A DNA stretch of 64,000 nucleotides from an uncultured Clostridia bacterium (GCA_947632335.1 CANROX010000002.1:1-64000); one strand, 5' to 3'. Shown: positions 25,745-34,550, counted from the first letter of the stretch. Notes: generated by a model not told the origin, from the letters alone. Translations and numbers: made by a program.

Positions 25745-25776
25745 AAAAAAACGGCGTACCCAAGGGCACACCGTTT
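25745..25776 (-). terminator. Terminator-like hairpin in the hydG leader
   Basis: On the minus strand AAACGGTGTGCCC pairs with GGGTACGCCGTTT (two wobble pairs) and is followed by a T-run, only 19 bases before the hydG ATG and about 60 bases after the promoter. Either ppiB read-through is stopped here, or it is an attenuator of hydG. Confidence 0.7.
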
Positions 25777-25836
25777 ACTTTATTTTTATAGTTTTATAAT
25801 TAATCCATTAGTAATGGTAATTTCCCTATCCACCTA

Positions 25837-25865
25837 ATTATATCACTACTATTTTTTTTATACAA
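25837..25865 (-). promoter_or_regulatory. Promoter of hydG-hydF
   Basis: Minus strand TTGTAT (25860-25865), 17-base spacer, TATAAT (25837-25842). The transcript would have a leader of about 105 bases containing the hairpin at 25745-25776. Confidence 0.65.
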
Positions 25866-25901
25866 GAGGAAAATTTCTAATATTTAAGAGGCTTAAACTA
25901 A

Positions 25902-26420
25902 TCAGTTTTTTTCAGGCTGACCATATTCTTCCCCGAAGGTTTCCGCTGTAACTTTTTTCATTACCTGTGGGTCAAGGGGTTTATCCTGAAAATCTGTATC
26001 AACTTCCGCAATTTCTTCAACAACATCAAATCCCTCAATAACCTTGCCGAAAGCGGCATACTGACCGTCAAGGTGAGGACTTGTTCTATGCATAACAAAG
26101 AACTGACTGCCGGCTGAATCGGGCATCATTGAACGGGCCATTGAGAGAACTCCCTCGGTGTGTTTTAAATCGTTCTTAAAGCCGTTGCCGGAAAATTCAC
26201 CCTTAATGCTGTAGCCCGGACCGCCCATACCTGTTCCCTGGGGACAACCGCCCTGTATCATAAAGCCATATATGACCCTGTGGAAAGTAAGTCCGTTGTA
26301 AAAACCGCTGTTTACAAGGCTTAAAAAGTTTTTTACAGTGTTTGGGGCAATTTCCGGGTAAAGCTCTGCCTTAAAGGTTTTTCCGTTCTCCATTTCAAAT
26401 GTAACTATTGGATTTTTCAT
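25902..26420 (-). CDS. Cyclophilin-type peptidyl-prolyl isomerase
   Basis: A 172-residue cyclophilin that speeds cis-trans isomerisation of peptidyl-prolyl bonds. The core is clear: FHRVIYGFMIQGGCPQGTG, the GGPGYSIKGEF loop, GVLSMARSMMPDSAGSQFFV and YAAFGKVIEGFDVV. There is no signal peptide, so it acts in the cytoplasm. AAGGAG precedes the ATG. It follows the antiporter gene by 18 bp and is probably in its operon. Confidence 0.95.
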   Translation of the reverse strand: MKNPIVTFEMENGKTFKAELYPEIAPNTVKNFLSLVNSGFYNGLTFHRVIYGFMIQGGCPQGTGMGGPGYSIKGEFSGNGFKNDLKHTEGVLSMARSMMPDSAGSQFFVMHRTSPHLDGQYAAFGKVIEGFDVVEEIAEVDTDFQDKPLDPQVMKKVTAETFGEEYGQPEKN

Positions 26421-26438
26421 TTTCGTATCTCCTTAAAT

Positions 26439-27389
26439 TTAAACTTGTGTTATTAAATATGCAAAGTAGCCTGCATAAAGTACAAGCATACCGATACCGC
26501 CTATGCGTGTAAGTTGTCTTTTCCTTAGTACAAAGAGGAAAAGGGTTATAATTGCGGCAATCATAACAATTCCGTCAATTAAGAAATCGTTGCTGAAAGG
26601 TACAGGGCTTATGAGTGCAGATGTGCCGATTACAAAAAGAATATTAAAGATGTTACTGCCTACAATGTTGCCGATGGCAATATCGTTTTTGCCCTTTTTT
26701 GAGGCTGTTACAGATGTAACAAGCTCCGGCAGAGAAGTGCCGAATGCCACAATTGTAAGGCCTATTATATCCTCGCTGATGCCACAGACCTTTGCTATTT
26801 CAGTTGCAGAGTCAACAACCATATTTGCGCCGAATATTACTGCTGCTCCCCCTAAGAGGCTAATTAAAATTGTAATGGGCAGGTTGATTTTCTTTTGAGG
26901 TTTAACCTCCTCTGTTATTTCCTTTTTCATAATACTTTTTGCGGAAATAAAGAGGTAGCCTAAGAAAATAAACATCATTACCCACAGTATAATACCGCTG
27001 ATAATGTGGAGGCTGTCAACCATCATTCCCATTATAAGAAATATAGCAGAAACACCTATTGTAAAGGGTATTTCAAAGCGAACGGTGTTTTTCTTTACTA
27101 TCATAGGGGACACCACAGCGGATATACCCAAAATCAGCCATACATTTATAATGTTACTGCCTATAATGTTGCCTACAGCCACGCCGCCCGAACCGGAAAT
27201 TGAGGCGGTAATACTGATAGCCGCCTCCGGTGCTGATGTGCCAAAGGCTACAACAGTAAGTCCGATGACAATCTGGGGAATACCAAAGCGTGTTGCTATA
27301 TCACTTACGCCTTCAACAAAATAATCCGCTCCCTTTACAAGGAGAACAAAGCCTATTACAAGTAAAATAAGCTGCCAAACTATAGTCAA
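26439..27389 (-). CDS. Calcium/sodium antiporter (CaCA family, YrbG-like)
   Basis: A 316-residue membrane exchanger with about ten TM segments in two inverted halves. Each half holds the ion-binding alpha repeat: GLTVVAFGTSAPEAAISI (about 42-60) and GLTIVAFGTSLPELVTSV (about 205-222). A short charged cytoplasmic loop (near 150-170) separates the halves. A TTG at 27389 is taken as start because an AAGGA lies upstream and the first TM segment begins right after; no better ATG exists. First gene of an operon with the cyclophilin. Confidence 0.93.
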   Translation of the reverse strand: MTIVWQLILLVIGFVLLVKGADYFVEGVSDIATRFGIPQIVIGLTVVAFGTSAPEAAISITASISGSGGVAVGNIIGSNIINVWLILGISAVVSPMIVKKNTVRFEIPFTIGVSAIFLIMGMMVDSLHIISGIILWVMMFIFLGYLFISAKSIMKKEITEEVKPQKKINLPITILISLLGGAAVIFGANMVVDSATEIAKVCGISEDIIGLTIVAFGTSLPELVTSVTASKKGKNDIAIGNIVGSNIFNILFVIGTSALISPVPFSNDFLIDGIVMIAAIITLFLFVLRKRQLTRIGGIGMLVLYAGYFAYLITQV

Positions 27390-27416
27390 GGTACTTCACT
27401 TCCTTTTTTCATATTA

Positions 27417-27445
27417 ATATTATCAATTAAAACCCTAATAGTCAA
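27417..27445 (-). promoter_or_regulatory. Promoter of the antiporter-cyclophilin operon
   Basis: Minus strand TTGACT (27440-27445), 17-base spacer, TAATAT (27417-27422). Confidence 0.6.
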
Positions 27446-27513
27446 TGAAAGAAACATAAAATTTTACCTTTTTAATAAATATGACACAATCAATATGATA
27501 AATTTTTAATTTA

Positions 27514-27542
27514 TTGCAAAGGTGTAGTTTTCGTTGTATAAT
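27514..27542 (+). promoter_or_regulatory. Promoter of the ComEC-like lipoprotein gene
   Basis: TTGCAA (27514-27519), 17-base spacer, TATAAT (27537-27542). The -10 ends only 8 bases before the ATG at 27551, so the mRNA would begin at or next to the start codon. Confidence 0.7.
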
Positions 27543-27550
27543 ATTTTATT

Positions 27551-28684
27551 ATGAGAAAATACAAAAGTTATATTAATGCCCTTGTGCTTTTGACCTGTTT
27601 TATCCTTACTGTAACAGGCTGTAGTATTAAGGAAAATAATGAAAGCAAAGTCCAAAATAAAAGTATATCGGGAGGACTTACTGTCAGTTATATTGATGTG
27701 GGGCAGGGTGACAGTATTCTCCTCAGGTGCAAAAATGATTCAATGCTTATTGACGCCGGAGAAAACGACCGGGGAGAAATTGTCTCACAGTACCTTAAGG
27801 ACCACAGCGCAAACCGCCTGAAATACGCTGTAGGTACACACCCACACTCCGACCATATTGGCGGTATGGACACAGTTATTAATAATATAAAGACAGATAC
27901 CTTTATATGTCCCGATACTTCATACGGTACGGAAACATGGAAAGATGTGTTGTCCGCCTGCCGTTATAACAACACCAAAATAGAGTATGGATATTCGGGG
28001 AAAAGCTACTCTCTTGGGGACGCAAGTTTTACCATACTTTCTCCGGGAAAGAAGGAAATCTACAGCCAATGCAACAACTTTTCCATAGTTATAAAGCTGG
28101 ACTACGGAGAAACCTCATTTCTATTTACAGGGGACGCAGAGAGCCTTGTAGAGGAGGAAATGCTTAAAAGGGACTGTGATTTGCATGCAGATGTTCTAAA
28201 GGTGGCCCATCACGGAAGCAGTTCCGGTACAGGCAGAAAATTTTTAGAGGCTGTTGACCCCTCGGTGGCGGTAATAAGCTGTGGGGAAAACAATTCATAC
28301 GGACACCCTCACAGGGAAACCCTGTCTGCCCTTAATGATAGGGGTGTTGATGTTTACAGGACAGACTTAGACGGCACAGTAATAATTTCCTCCGACGGAG
28401 AAAAACTTAGTGCCGAAACAGAAAATTATGATTATGAAAACACAACTTTTTACACCGGCAAAGAAACCGAAATTACAGAAGAAACAACCGGTAAAAAAGA
28501 ACAAAGTGCATTTGTTAAGAACAACTCAAATGAAAGCTATATCGGAAACAAAAACAGCAGAAAATTTCACACTGTTCACTGCAGTGCCATAAAGGTAATG
28601 AGTAGTGACAACAAGGTGTATTTTAAAAACAGACAGGAGGCAGTATCCCAAGGATATACCCCCTGTCAAAGCTGTAATCCATAA
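27551..28684 (+). CDS. ComEC/Rec2-like metallo-beta-lactamase-fold lipoprotein
   Basis: A 377-residue secreted hydrolase. The signal peptide ends in TVTGC (lipobox). Residues of about 42-285 are a metallo-beta-lactamase fold of the ComEC type: YIDVGQGDSILL, THPHSDHIGG (zinc ligands), FTGDAE, KVAHHGSS and SYGHPH. A Thr/Glu-rich linker follows, then an Ada-like zinc-binding tail (about 330-377; FHTVHCSAIK and YTPCQSCNP). Similar proteins in Clostridia are thought to degrade extracellular DNA or related polymers, but activity is unproven. The start is fixed by the signal peptide; no ribosome-binding site is present (see promoter). Confidence 0.9.
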   Translation: MRKYKSYINALVLLTCFILTVTGCSIKENNESKVQNKSISGGLTVSYIDVGQGDSILLRCKNDSMLIDAGENDRGEIVSQYLKDHSANRLKYAVGTHPHSDHIGGMDTVINNIKTDTFICPDTSYGTETWKDVLSACRYNNTKIEYGYSGKSYSLGDASFTILSPGKKEIYSQCNNFSIVIKLDYGETSFLFTGDAESLVEEEMLKRDCDLHADVLKVAHHGSSSGTGRKFLEAVDPSVAVISCGENNSYGHPHRETLSALNDRGVDVYRTDLDGTVIISSDGEKLSAETENYDYENTTFYTGKETEITEETTGKKEQSAFVKNNSNESYIGNKNSRKFHTVHCSAIKVMSSDNKVYFKNRQEAVSQGYTPCQSCNP

Positions 28685-28696
28685 AAGAGGTTTGCT

Positions 28697-29752
28697 ATGA
28701 TAAATGAATTATTAAATAAAAAATCAGTTTGGGAAAAACTTATGAATGAGGAAAGACCCATTGTTCTTTACGGAATGGGCAACGGCGCAGACAGGGTGCT
28801 GAAAGAGTTTGAACTGCTGGGAATTAATGTAGGGGGAGTTATGGCATCTGATGACTTTGTAAGAGGCCAGAAGTTTCACGATTTTACAGTAAAAACATTT
28901 GAACAGCACAAAGAGGAGCTGGGGGATTTTGTTATCCTCATAACCTTTGGTACAGACAGAGAAGATGTTATGAACCATATTAAGGAGCTGAATGATAAGT
29001 ATACAGTCCTTGTGCCAAGCGTTCCCGTTGCAGGTTCCAGCATATTTAACAGAAGTTACCTGATGAAAAACGGTACGGAAATTGAAATCGCCTACGACCT
29101 TATGGCAGATGAAATGTCAAGGAAGACCTTTAGAAATATTTGTTATTTTCAGTATACAGGTGAATTAAAGTATCTCTTTGAAATAGAAAGTTCCAAGGAC
29201 GACGCCTACAAAATACTTAATCTTACATCTGAGGAAAATTATCTTGACTTAGGAGCATACAGAGGGGATACCATTGATGAATTTCTGAAATATACCTGTA
29301 ATCAGTATAAAACTATTACGGCAGTTGAGCCTGACCCCAAGACATATGAAAAGCTGGTTGAGTCTAAGGGAGATTTGGCAAATACAAAATTGCTGAATAT
29401 GGGTGTATGGATACAGGATACGGAAATTCCGTTTATTTTGGACAAGGGCAGAGGAAGTTCCATTCGCAGGGACGGTGTCCTGACAAAGACAACCTGCATA
29501 AATTCCCTTGCCGGGGAAAGGGAATTTACCTATATTAAAATGGATATTGAGGGTGCGGAATTTGTAGTTTTGTCGGGAGGAAATGAGCTTTTGGAAAGCA
29601 AAAAACCAAAGCTCAATATTGCCTGTTATCACAGGTGTTCGGATATTTACAAACTTCCCACCATGCTTAACCGCATTAACAAAAATTATAAAATTTATAT
29701 GCGGCATCACCCCTCTATTCCCGGCTGGGAAACAAATCTGTATTGCATATAA
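28697..29752 (+). CDS. FkbM-family methyltransferase
   Basis: A 351-residue protein. The N-terminal 130 residues form a Rossmann-like domain (VLYGMGNGADRVLKEF), and the C-terminal half is an FkbM-type SAM-dependent methyltransferase with YLDLGAYRGDTIDEF (SAM-binding), VEPDPKTYEKL and the conserved YIKMDIEGAE. Such two-part proteins are common in glycan and surface-polysaccharide gene regions of gut Firmicutes, but the acceptor is unknown. AGAGG precedes the ATG. It starts 12 bases after the lipoprotein gene and is probably co-transcribed with it. Confidence 0.9.
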   Translation: MINELLNKKSVWEKLMNEERPIVLYGMGNGADRVLKEFELLGINVGGVMASDDFVRGQKFHDFTVKTFEQHKEELGDFVILITFGTDREDVMNHIKELNDKYTVLVPSVPVAGSSIFNRSYLMKNGTEIEIAYDLMADEMSRKTFRNICYFQYTGELKYLFEIESSKDDAYKILNLTSEENYLDLGAYRGDTIDEFLKYTCNQYKTITAVEPDPKTYEKLVESKGDLANTKLLNMGVWIQDTEIPFILDKGRGSSIRRDGVLTKTTCINSLAGEREFTYIKMDIEGAEFVVLSGGNELLESKKPKLNIACYHRCSDIYKLPTMLNRINKNYKIYMRHHPSIPGWETNLYCI

Positions 29753-29800
29753 TAAAATAGAATGATTTTTGAACATAAAAGTAGAGAATAGTAAAAATAG

Positions 29801-29841
29801 ACCTCCTATGGAAGAATAGAAATACCATAGGAGGTAATTTT
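29801..29841 (+). terminator. Hairpin after the FkbM gene (dispersed repeat, copy 2)
   Basis: ACCTCCTATGG (29801-29811) pairs with CCATAGGAGGT (29825-29835), followed by AATTTTT. The arms match those of the hairpin at 21811-21857, although the loops differ. Probably a terminator; a 14-codon frame after the AGGAGG is likely chance. Confidence 0.6.
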
Positions 29842-29936
29842 TATGACAAGGAAGTATAAACATATTTTTATTAAAAACTGTACTTAATCACTTTTGTTTG
29901 GATAATTCTGAGAAAGCTCCTTTCGATTTTAAAAAG

Positions 29937-32624
29937 TTAATAAATGTCTATCTTTATAGGGACAAGGCTGGTGTCTGTCGTTCCGTTGCCTAACTGACCG
30001 TAATAATTATCTCCCCAAGTGTATAAATCACCGTTTTCCTTAATTGCGGCGCTGTGATTATTACCAAGACTTACGGCCATTATGTTGCCCATTACCTTTA
30101 TGGGAACATTACTGTCTTTGTCTGTACCGTCACCGAGCTCGCCATAATTGTTATTTCCCCAGGTGTATAAATCACCGTTTTCTTTAACTGCGGCGCTGTT
30201 ATTCCATCCGAGACTGACAGCTTTTATGTTGCTCATTATTTTTTGAGGTGATGAACTTTTGTCTGTTGTTCCGTTGCCTAACTGACCGTAATAATTATCT
30301 CCCCAGGTGTATAAATCACCGTTTTCCTTAATTGCAGCGCTGTGAAGATTGCCAAGACTTACGGCTTTTACATTAGTCATTACTTTTATGGGAGTATCAC
30401 TGCTATTGTTTGTACCGTCACCGAGCTCGCCATAAGTGTTAAGTCCCCAAGTGTATAAATCGCCGTTTTCTTTAATTGCAGCACAATGGCTTATTCCAAG
30501 ACTTACAGATTTTACATTACTCATTATTTTTTGGGGTGAAGGACTGTCGTCTTTTGTTCCGTTGCCTAACAGATCGAAAGAATCATCTCCCCAAATGTAT
30601 AAATCACCGTTTTCCTTAATTGCAGCACTATGTCCGTATTTTCCCAGACAGACAGTTTTCACATTGCTCATTATTTTTTGGGGTGAAGGACTGTCGTCTT
30701 TTGTTCCGTTGCCTAACTGACCGTAATAATTATCTCCCCAAGTGTACAAATCACCGTTTTCCTTAATTGCGGCACTATGATAGTTACCAATACTTATGGA
30801 TTTTACATTACTCATTATTTTTACGGGGATATGGCTATCATCTGTAGTTCCGTCGCCAAGCTGTCCCACGGCGTTACTTCCGAAAGTATATAAATCTCCG
30901 TTTTTTCTTAATACCGCACTATAGGAATTACCAAGGCTTACTTGATTATCAATGATAATGTGTTCTTCCTTTTCATCACTGTCTGAGTTTTTCTGTGTAA
31001 CCGTTACCCTGCATTTCGCGGTTTTGCCCGACGGAATTTTTGCACTTATTGTGGCGGTGCCAACATTTCTGGCTGTTATCCTACCTTTGCTGTTGACAGT
31101 TACCACATTGTTATTGCTGCTGCTAAAGGTTGCTTTTTCCGTAGTGTTTCTCGGGGATATGGTGTATGAAAGATTTTTGCTTTCTCCTCTGTTTATTGTT
31201 AATGCGGATTGAGAAAAGCTAATTCCTGTGGCTTTAATATAAACGGTTACCCTGCATTTTGCGGTTTTGCCCGACGGAATTTTTGCACTTATTGTGGCGG
31301 TGCCAACATTCCTGGCTGTTATCTTACCTTTGCTGTTGACAGTTACCACCTTCTTATTACTGCTGCTGAAGGTTGCTTTTTCCGTAGTGTTTCTCGGGGA
31401 TATGGTGTATGAAAGATTTTTGCTTTCTCCTCTGTTTATTGTTAATGCGGATTTGGAGAAGTTAATTCCTGTGGCCTTAATATAAACGGTTACCTTGCAT
31501 TTTGCGGATTTTCCGGAGGGAAGTTTTGCACTTATTGTGGCTGTTCCCCTGCCCCTTGCCTTTATTTTTCCATTGCTGTTAACCGTCGCAACTTTTTTGT
31601 TATTGCTTGACCATTTGATTTTGGAAATTGAGCCTTTTGGAGAAAGGGTGTATTTCAGAGTCTGGGACAAGCCCTTATTCAATTTTACAGCACGGTTTTT
31701 TAACTTTATGCCGGTTGCCTGTTTCTTAACCGTTACCCTGCATTGTGCCTTTTTACCGGACGGAGTTTTAGCTGTTATTGTAGCTTTACCTAAATTTACA
31801 GCCGTTATCTTACCCTTACTGTTAACTGTTGCAACATTTCTGTTGCTGCTGCTGAAAGTTGCTTTTTCTGTAGTGTCCCTGGGAGATAGGGTGCAGGAAA
31901 TTTTTTTGCTTTCTCCCTTGCTCATTATTAATTTTGATTTGGAAAGTTTAACTTTCTTAGCTTTAACAGTAACGGTCACCCTGCATTTTGCGGTTTTTCC
32001 ATTACTTGTTGTTACAGTTATGATTGTTTTTCCGCCATTACGAGCTGTAACGACTCCGGACGAGTTGACAGTTGCAACATATGTATTGCTGCTTTTCCAT
32101 GTAACACTTTTTTCGGCATCGCTGGGAGAAAGGTAATAACTTAACGCCTTGGTTTTTCCTTTGTTTAACTTTAATGATGATTTGTTAAGTTTTATATATT
32201 TCGCCGCCGGACCATTTGGAACAACTGTTACAGTCCACTGCTCCGTCATGTTTTCAATATGACTGCCGCCCCAACCGACTACAAGCTTATAAGAATAAAG
32301 TGTAACAGTTGCCGTTCCCGGACTTACCCCGTAAAAATCGCAGTAATTTGAGTTGGCCTCATCCACCCTTAGTTTTACAACTGACGGATTGCTTGTAACC
32401 CATGTATATGGAGCACTTCCGCCGTTGGAACTGTGACTCATTGAGTAGTGCCCTGCTTTTACCGTCACAGACCCTCTGTATTCATAAAAATCTGCTCGGA
32501 CGCTGTATGTAGACGCAAATAAAAAGCCTGCAAAAATTACAAGTGACAGAAAGAAACATAGAAATTTTTTGCATACATAATGATTTTTGTTTACATTAAC
32601 TTTTGATTCACCGAAATCTTTCAT
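29937..32624 (-). CDS. Large secreted protein: five Ig-like (BIG2) repeats plus a seven-repeat RCC1 propeller
   Basis: An 895-residue exported protein. A long signal region (hydrophobic core about 22-40) is followed by an irregular Ig-like domain (about 45-140), five BIG2 repeats of about 81 residues (about 145-550; each has the ATVNSKGKITA and GTATISAK core), an acidic linker, and seven RCC1 repeats of 48 residues (about 563-895; each HSAAIKENGDLYTWGDN then GQLGNGT). Seven RCC1 units should close a beta-propeller. No cell-wall anchor, LPXTG or S-layer motif is seen. The partner is unknown; such architectures are used for surface adhesion or protein binding. Confidence 0.92.
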   Translation of the reverse strand: MKDFGESKVNVNKNHYVCKKFLCFFLSLVIFAGFLFASTYSVRADFYEYRGSVTVKAGHYSMSHSSNGGSAPYTWVTSNPSVVKLRVDEANSNYCDFYGVSPGTATVTLYSYKLVVGWGGSHIENMTEQWTVTVVPNGPAAKYIKLNKSSLKLNKGKTKALSYYLSPSDAEKSVTWKSSNTYVATVNSSGVVTARNGGKTIITVTTSNGKTAKCRVTVTVKAKKVKLSKSKLIMSKGESKKISCTLSPRDTTEKATFSSSNRNVATVNSKGKITAVNLGKATITAKTPSGKKAQCRVTVKKQATGIKLKNRAVKLNKGLSQTLKYTLSPKGSISKIKWSSNNKKVATVNSNGKIKARGRGTATISAKLPSGKSAKCKVTVYIKATGINFSKSALTINRGESKNLSYTISPRNTTEKATFSSSNKKVVTVNSKGKITARNVGTATISAKIPSGKTAKCRVTVYIKATGISFSQSALTINRGESKNLSYTISPRNTTEKATFSSSNNNVVTVNSKGRITARNVGTATISAKIPSGKTAKCRVTVTQKNSDSDEKEEHIIIDNQVSLGNSYSAVLRKNGDLYTFGSNAVGQLGDGTTDDSHIPVKIMSNVKSISIGNYHSAAIKENGDLYTWGDNYYGQLGNGTKDDSPSPQKIMSNVKTVCLGKYGHSAAIKENGDLYIWGDDSFDLLGNGTKDDSPSPQKIMSNVKSVSLGISHCAAIKENGDLYTWGLNTYGELGDGTNNSSDTPIKVMTNVKAVSLGNLHSAAIKENGDLYTWGDNYYGQLGNGTTDKSSSPQKIMSNIKAVSLGWNNSAAVKENGDLYTWGNNNYGELGDGTDKDSNVPIKVMGNIMAVSLGNNHSAAIKENGDLYTWGDNYYGQLGNGTTDTSLVPIKIDIY
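29970..30935 (-). repeat. Seven tandem RCC1 repeat units (144-bp period)
   Basis: The sequence encoding KENGDLYTWG recurs every 144 bp (one interval is 147), seven times. Repeats 2, 5 and 7 are closest to each other, which suggests recent duplication. Confidence 0.85.
30995..31480 (-). repeat. Near-identical tandem 243-bp BIG2 repeats
   Basis: Two adjacent copies encoding BIG2 repeats 4 and 5, offset by 243 bp (81 codons) and differing at few positions. Such copies can recombine to change repeat number. Confidence 0.8.
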
Positions 32625-32738
32625 TTTAATTACCCCGCTTAAAATATATTTGAAAATAAATATTTAAGTTGACATTGATGAAAATAAAGAATAAAAAAAT
32701 TTATCTTAGGGCAGAAAATTTATATAATGTATATAGAA

Positions 32739-32767
32739 ATTGTATCGTTGTTTTATAATTTTGTCAA
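32739..32767 (-). promoter_or_regulatory. Promoter of the Ig/RCC1 gene
   Basis: Minus strand TTGACA (32762-32767), 17-base spacer, TACAAT (32739-32744), giving a leader of about 105 bases. Confidence 0.65.
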
Positions 32768-32825
32768 TAAAATATTACAAATCACCATGCTTATATGAAA
32801 GGTATAAACATTGTATTCTAAATAA

Positions 32826-32856
32826 GAAAAGGACAGTTGATTTAACTGTCCTTTAA
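32826..32856. terminator. Hairpin terminator after the asparaginase gene
   Basis: AAAAGGACAGTT pairs with AACTGTCCTTT, with T-runs usable on the minus strand. Confidence 0.75.
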
Positions 32857-32884
32857 AAAGGTTGTAAAAAATGCACCATATTTC

Positions 32885-33727
32885 TTATGAATTTATAAAC
32901 ATCAGATAGGCGTAGGCATATTCGGGAGTAACATCGGAAAATATTTTTATTCCGCTGTTTACCATATCGTGGGCCGAAGAATAAACGCCTGCCTCCCTTG
33001 CCTGCCCCTGAAGATATAGGGGAATATTCCTTTTTCTGCATTTGTTCAGCAAAATATCTACTGCCCTTTCGTTTGCAGTACCGCTGTGATAACCGATTAG
33101 AAGTACAGCTTTGATTGTGTGGTCAATATTGATAATGCTGTAGTCTGCAAAGGGAAAGGCCTTAATCATAAGCACATTATTTTTAAGTACAATATTTTTG
33201 TCAAAAGAGGGAGCTTTAAGAAAACATCTGCCTGCCTCAAAACGGTCGTTAAAGCAGTTTGCCTCCTGTATGGAATCAGAAGAATACACCTCGTCAAAAA
33301 CCGTCCAGACCCCTGTTTTTCCTCTTGTAATTATGCCCACGGCCTTGTGAAAATTAGGCACGCCGTTGCCGGTATTGTCGGAAAGAACCTTGTTTGACCC
33401 TGTAAGTACAACGGGAACAGAAAAATCCTTGCAAAAAATAGACACCATAGCCGAAGTGTAGGAAAGGGTATCACTTCCGTGGGTAATGATAATTCCGTTA
33501 TAGTCATCATAATCTTTGCGAAGTTCATCAAGGAGCATATTCCAGTTTTCAATTTCAATATTTTCGGAAAGTATAGAGTAGGGTTTTATTTTTTCAAAGG
33601 TAATTTCCTCATTGCTATTACTTTCCTGCCAGTAGTCCACAATGTCCTTTTCTCCGCAGTTATAAATTATATTGTCCCGAATTTCGCTGGCAATAGTACC
33701 GCCAGTCATAATTACCCTGATTTTCAT
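32885..33727 (-). CDS. Asparaginase family protein
   Basis: A 280-residue enzyme of the bacterial L-asparaginase family, which hydrolyses asparagine to aspartate and ammonia. The two catalytic threonine motifs are present: MTGGTIAS at the N-terminus and IITHGSDTLSYTSAM near 85. It is shorter than the usual 320-340 residues, mainly in the C-terminal domain. No signal peptide, so probably the cytoplasmic type. It lies 61 bp after gatD and in the same direction, so it may be transcribed with the murT-gatD pair. Confidence 0.88.
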   Translation of the reverse strand: MKIRVIMTGGTIASEIRDNIIYNCGEKDIVDYWQESNSNEEITFEKIKPYSILSENIEIENWNMLLDELRKDYDDYNGIIITHGSDTLSYTSAMVSIFCKDFSVPVVLTGSNKVLSDNTGNGVPNFHKAVGIITRGKTGVWTVFDEVYSSDSIQEANCFNDRFEAGRCFLKAPSFDKNIVLKNNVLMIKAFPFADYSIINIDHTIKAVLLIGYHSGTANERAVDILLNKCRKRNIPLYLQGQAREAGVYSSAHDMVNSGIKIFSDVTPEYAYAYLMFINS

Positions 33728-33788
33728 TGTATCACCAACAGTATTGTTCCTCTTTTAACTGTTAATATTATAGGAAAGAGTTGCGCCG

Positions 33789-34550
33789 TTAAATCAGCTT
33801 TCTGATTTTTTCCTTAAAGTTTTCAATTTTATCGGAATATCTGTCAACAATATATTTGTTAGCCTCTTTTTCCTCTGTATCGGGCAGGGGTTCAAGGTTT
33901 ATATTTTCCCTGCCGTACTTTCTTTCAAGGGCGTTTTTTAGCAGATAATCGCACAGCTGTGGATTTTTAGGCAGGAGCGGGCCGTGCAGGTAGGTGCCTA
34001 CAACATTTTTATATACAACACCCTCATAACCGCTTTTTCCGTTGTTGCCCTTTCCAAACACAACCTTGCCAAGGGGTTTGTTGTCATTAATATAAGTCCT
34101 TCCCCCGTGGTTTTCAAATCCCACAATAGGCATATCAAAAAGCTCGCTTTTTAAAAAGATATTGTTAATCAGCCTGCCCTTTTCCTGAACAGTATACATA
34201 TCTATAATATCAAGTCCCTCGATTTTGCCCTGGTCTGTTTCGTAGTATTTGCCAAGGAGCTGATACCCTCCGCATATGGCAAGTACAACTCCGTTTTCTT
34301 CAACATAATTCTTGAATTGGTCTTTAATTTCCTTTAGCCTGTTGCACACCAGCATTTGTTCCCTGTCGGAGCCGCCTCCAAGAAGTACGATGTCAAGTTC
34401 ATTAAAATTAATTTCTTCCTCAATGGAAAAGGTTTTTACCTGTGCGTCAATGCCTCTCCATTTAAGCCTTTGCACCATACACTGAATGTTTCCCCTGTCG
34501 CCGTAGAGGTTCAGCAGGTCGGGAAACAGATGTCCGATTACAATTTTCAT
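33789..34550 (-). CDS. gatD: Lipid II isoglutaminyl synthase, glutamine amidotransferase subunit
   Basis: A 253-residue class I-type glutaminase (GatD) that supplies ammonia to MurT. The nucleophile Cys is in LAICGGYQLLG (near 95) and the catalytic His in YLHGPLLPKNP (near 190). The N-terminal IGHLFPDLLNLYGDRGN is characteristic of GatD/CobQ-like proteins. Start and murT stop share a base (TAATG). The complex amidates the D-Glu of lipid II in peptidoglycan synthesis. Confidence 0.95.
   Translation of the reverse strand: MKIVIGHLFPDLLNLYGDRGNIQCMVQRLKWRGIDAQVKTFSIEEEINFNELDIVLLGGGSDREQMLVCNRLKEIKDQFKNYVEENGVVLAICGGYQLLGKYYETDQGKIEGLDIIDMYTVQEKGRLINNIFLKSELFDMPIVGFENHGGRTYINDNKPLGKVVFGKGNNGKSGYEGVVYKNVVGTYLHGPLLPKNPQLCDYLLKNALERKYGRENINLEPLPDTEEKEANKYIVDRYSDKIENFKEKIRKLI

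Noticed and set aside
29249..29863. 204-codon open frame opposite the FkbM gene
   Set aside because: It is antisense to a clear methyltransferase gene, has no ribosome-binding site, and its sequence is what mirrored codons give.
29838..29885. 14-codon frame after the second CCTCCTATGG hairpin
   Set aside because: Short, inside a terminator-like element, and not matched by the first copy.
31495..32136. 213-codon open frame opposite the Ig-like repeats, and regular spacing resembling a repeat array
   Set aside because: The regular spacing is from tandem Ig and RCC1 protein repeats (243 and 144 bp), not from CRISPR repeats; no spacers or cas genes.
32640..32880. Possible RNA gene in the gap between the Ig/RCC1 and asparaginase genes
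   Set aside because: Only a promoter and a terminator can be seen; no further stable structure or frame.
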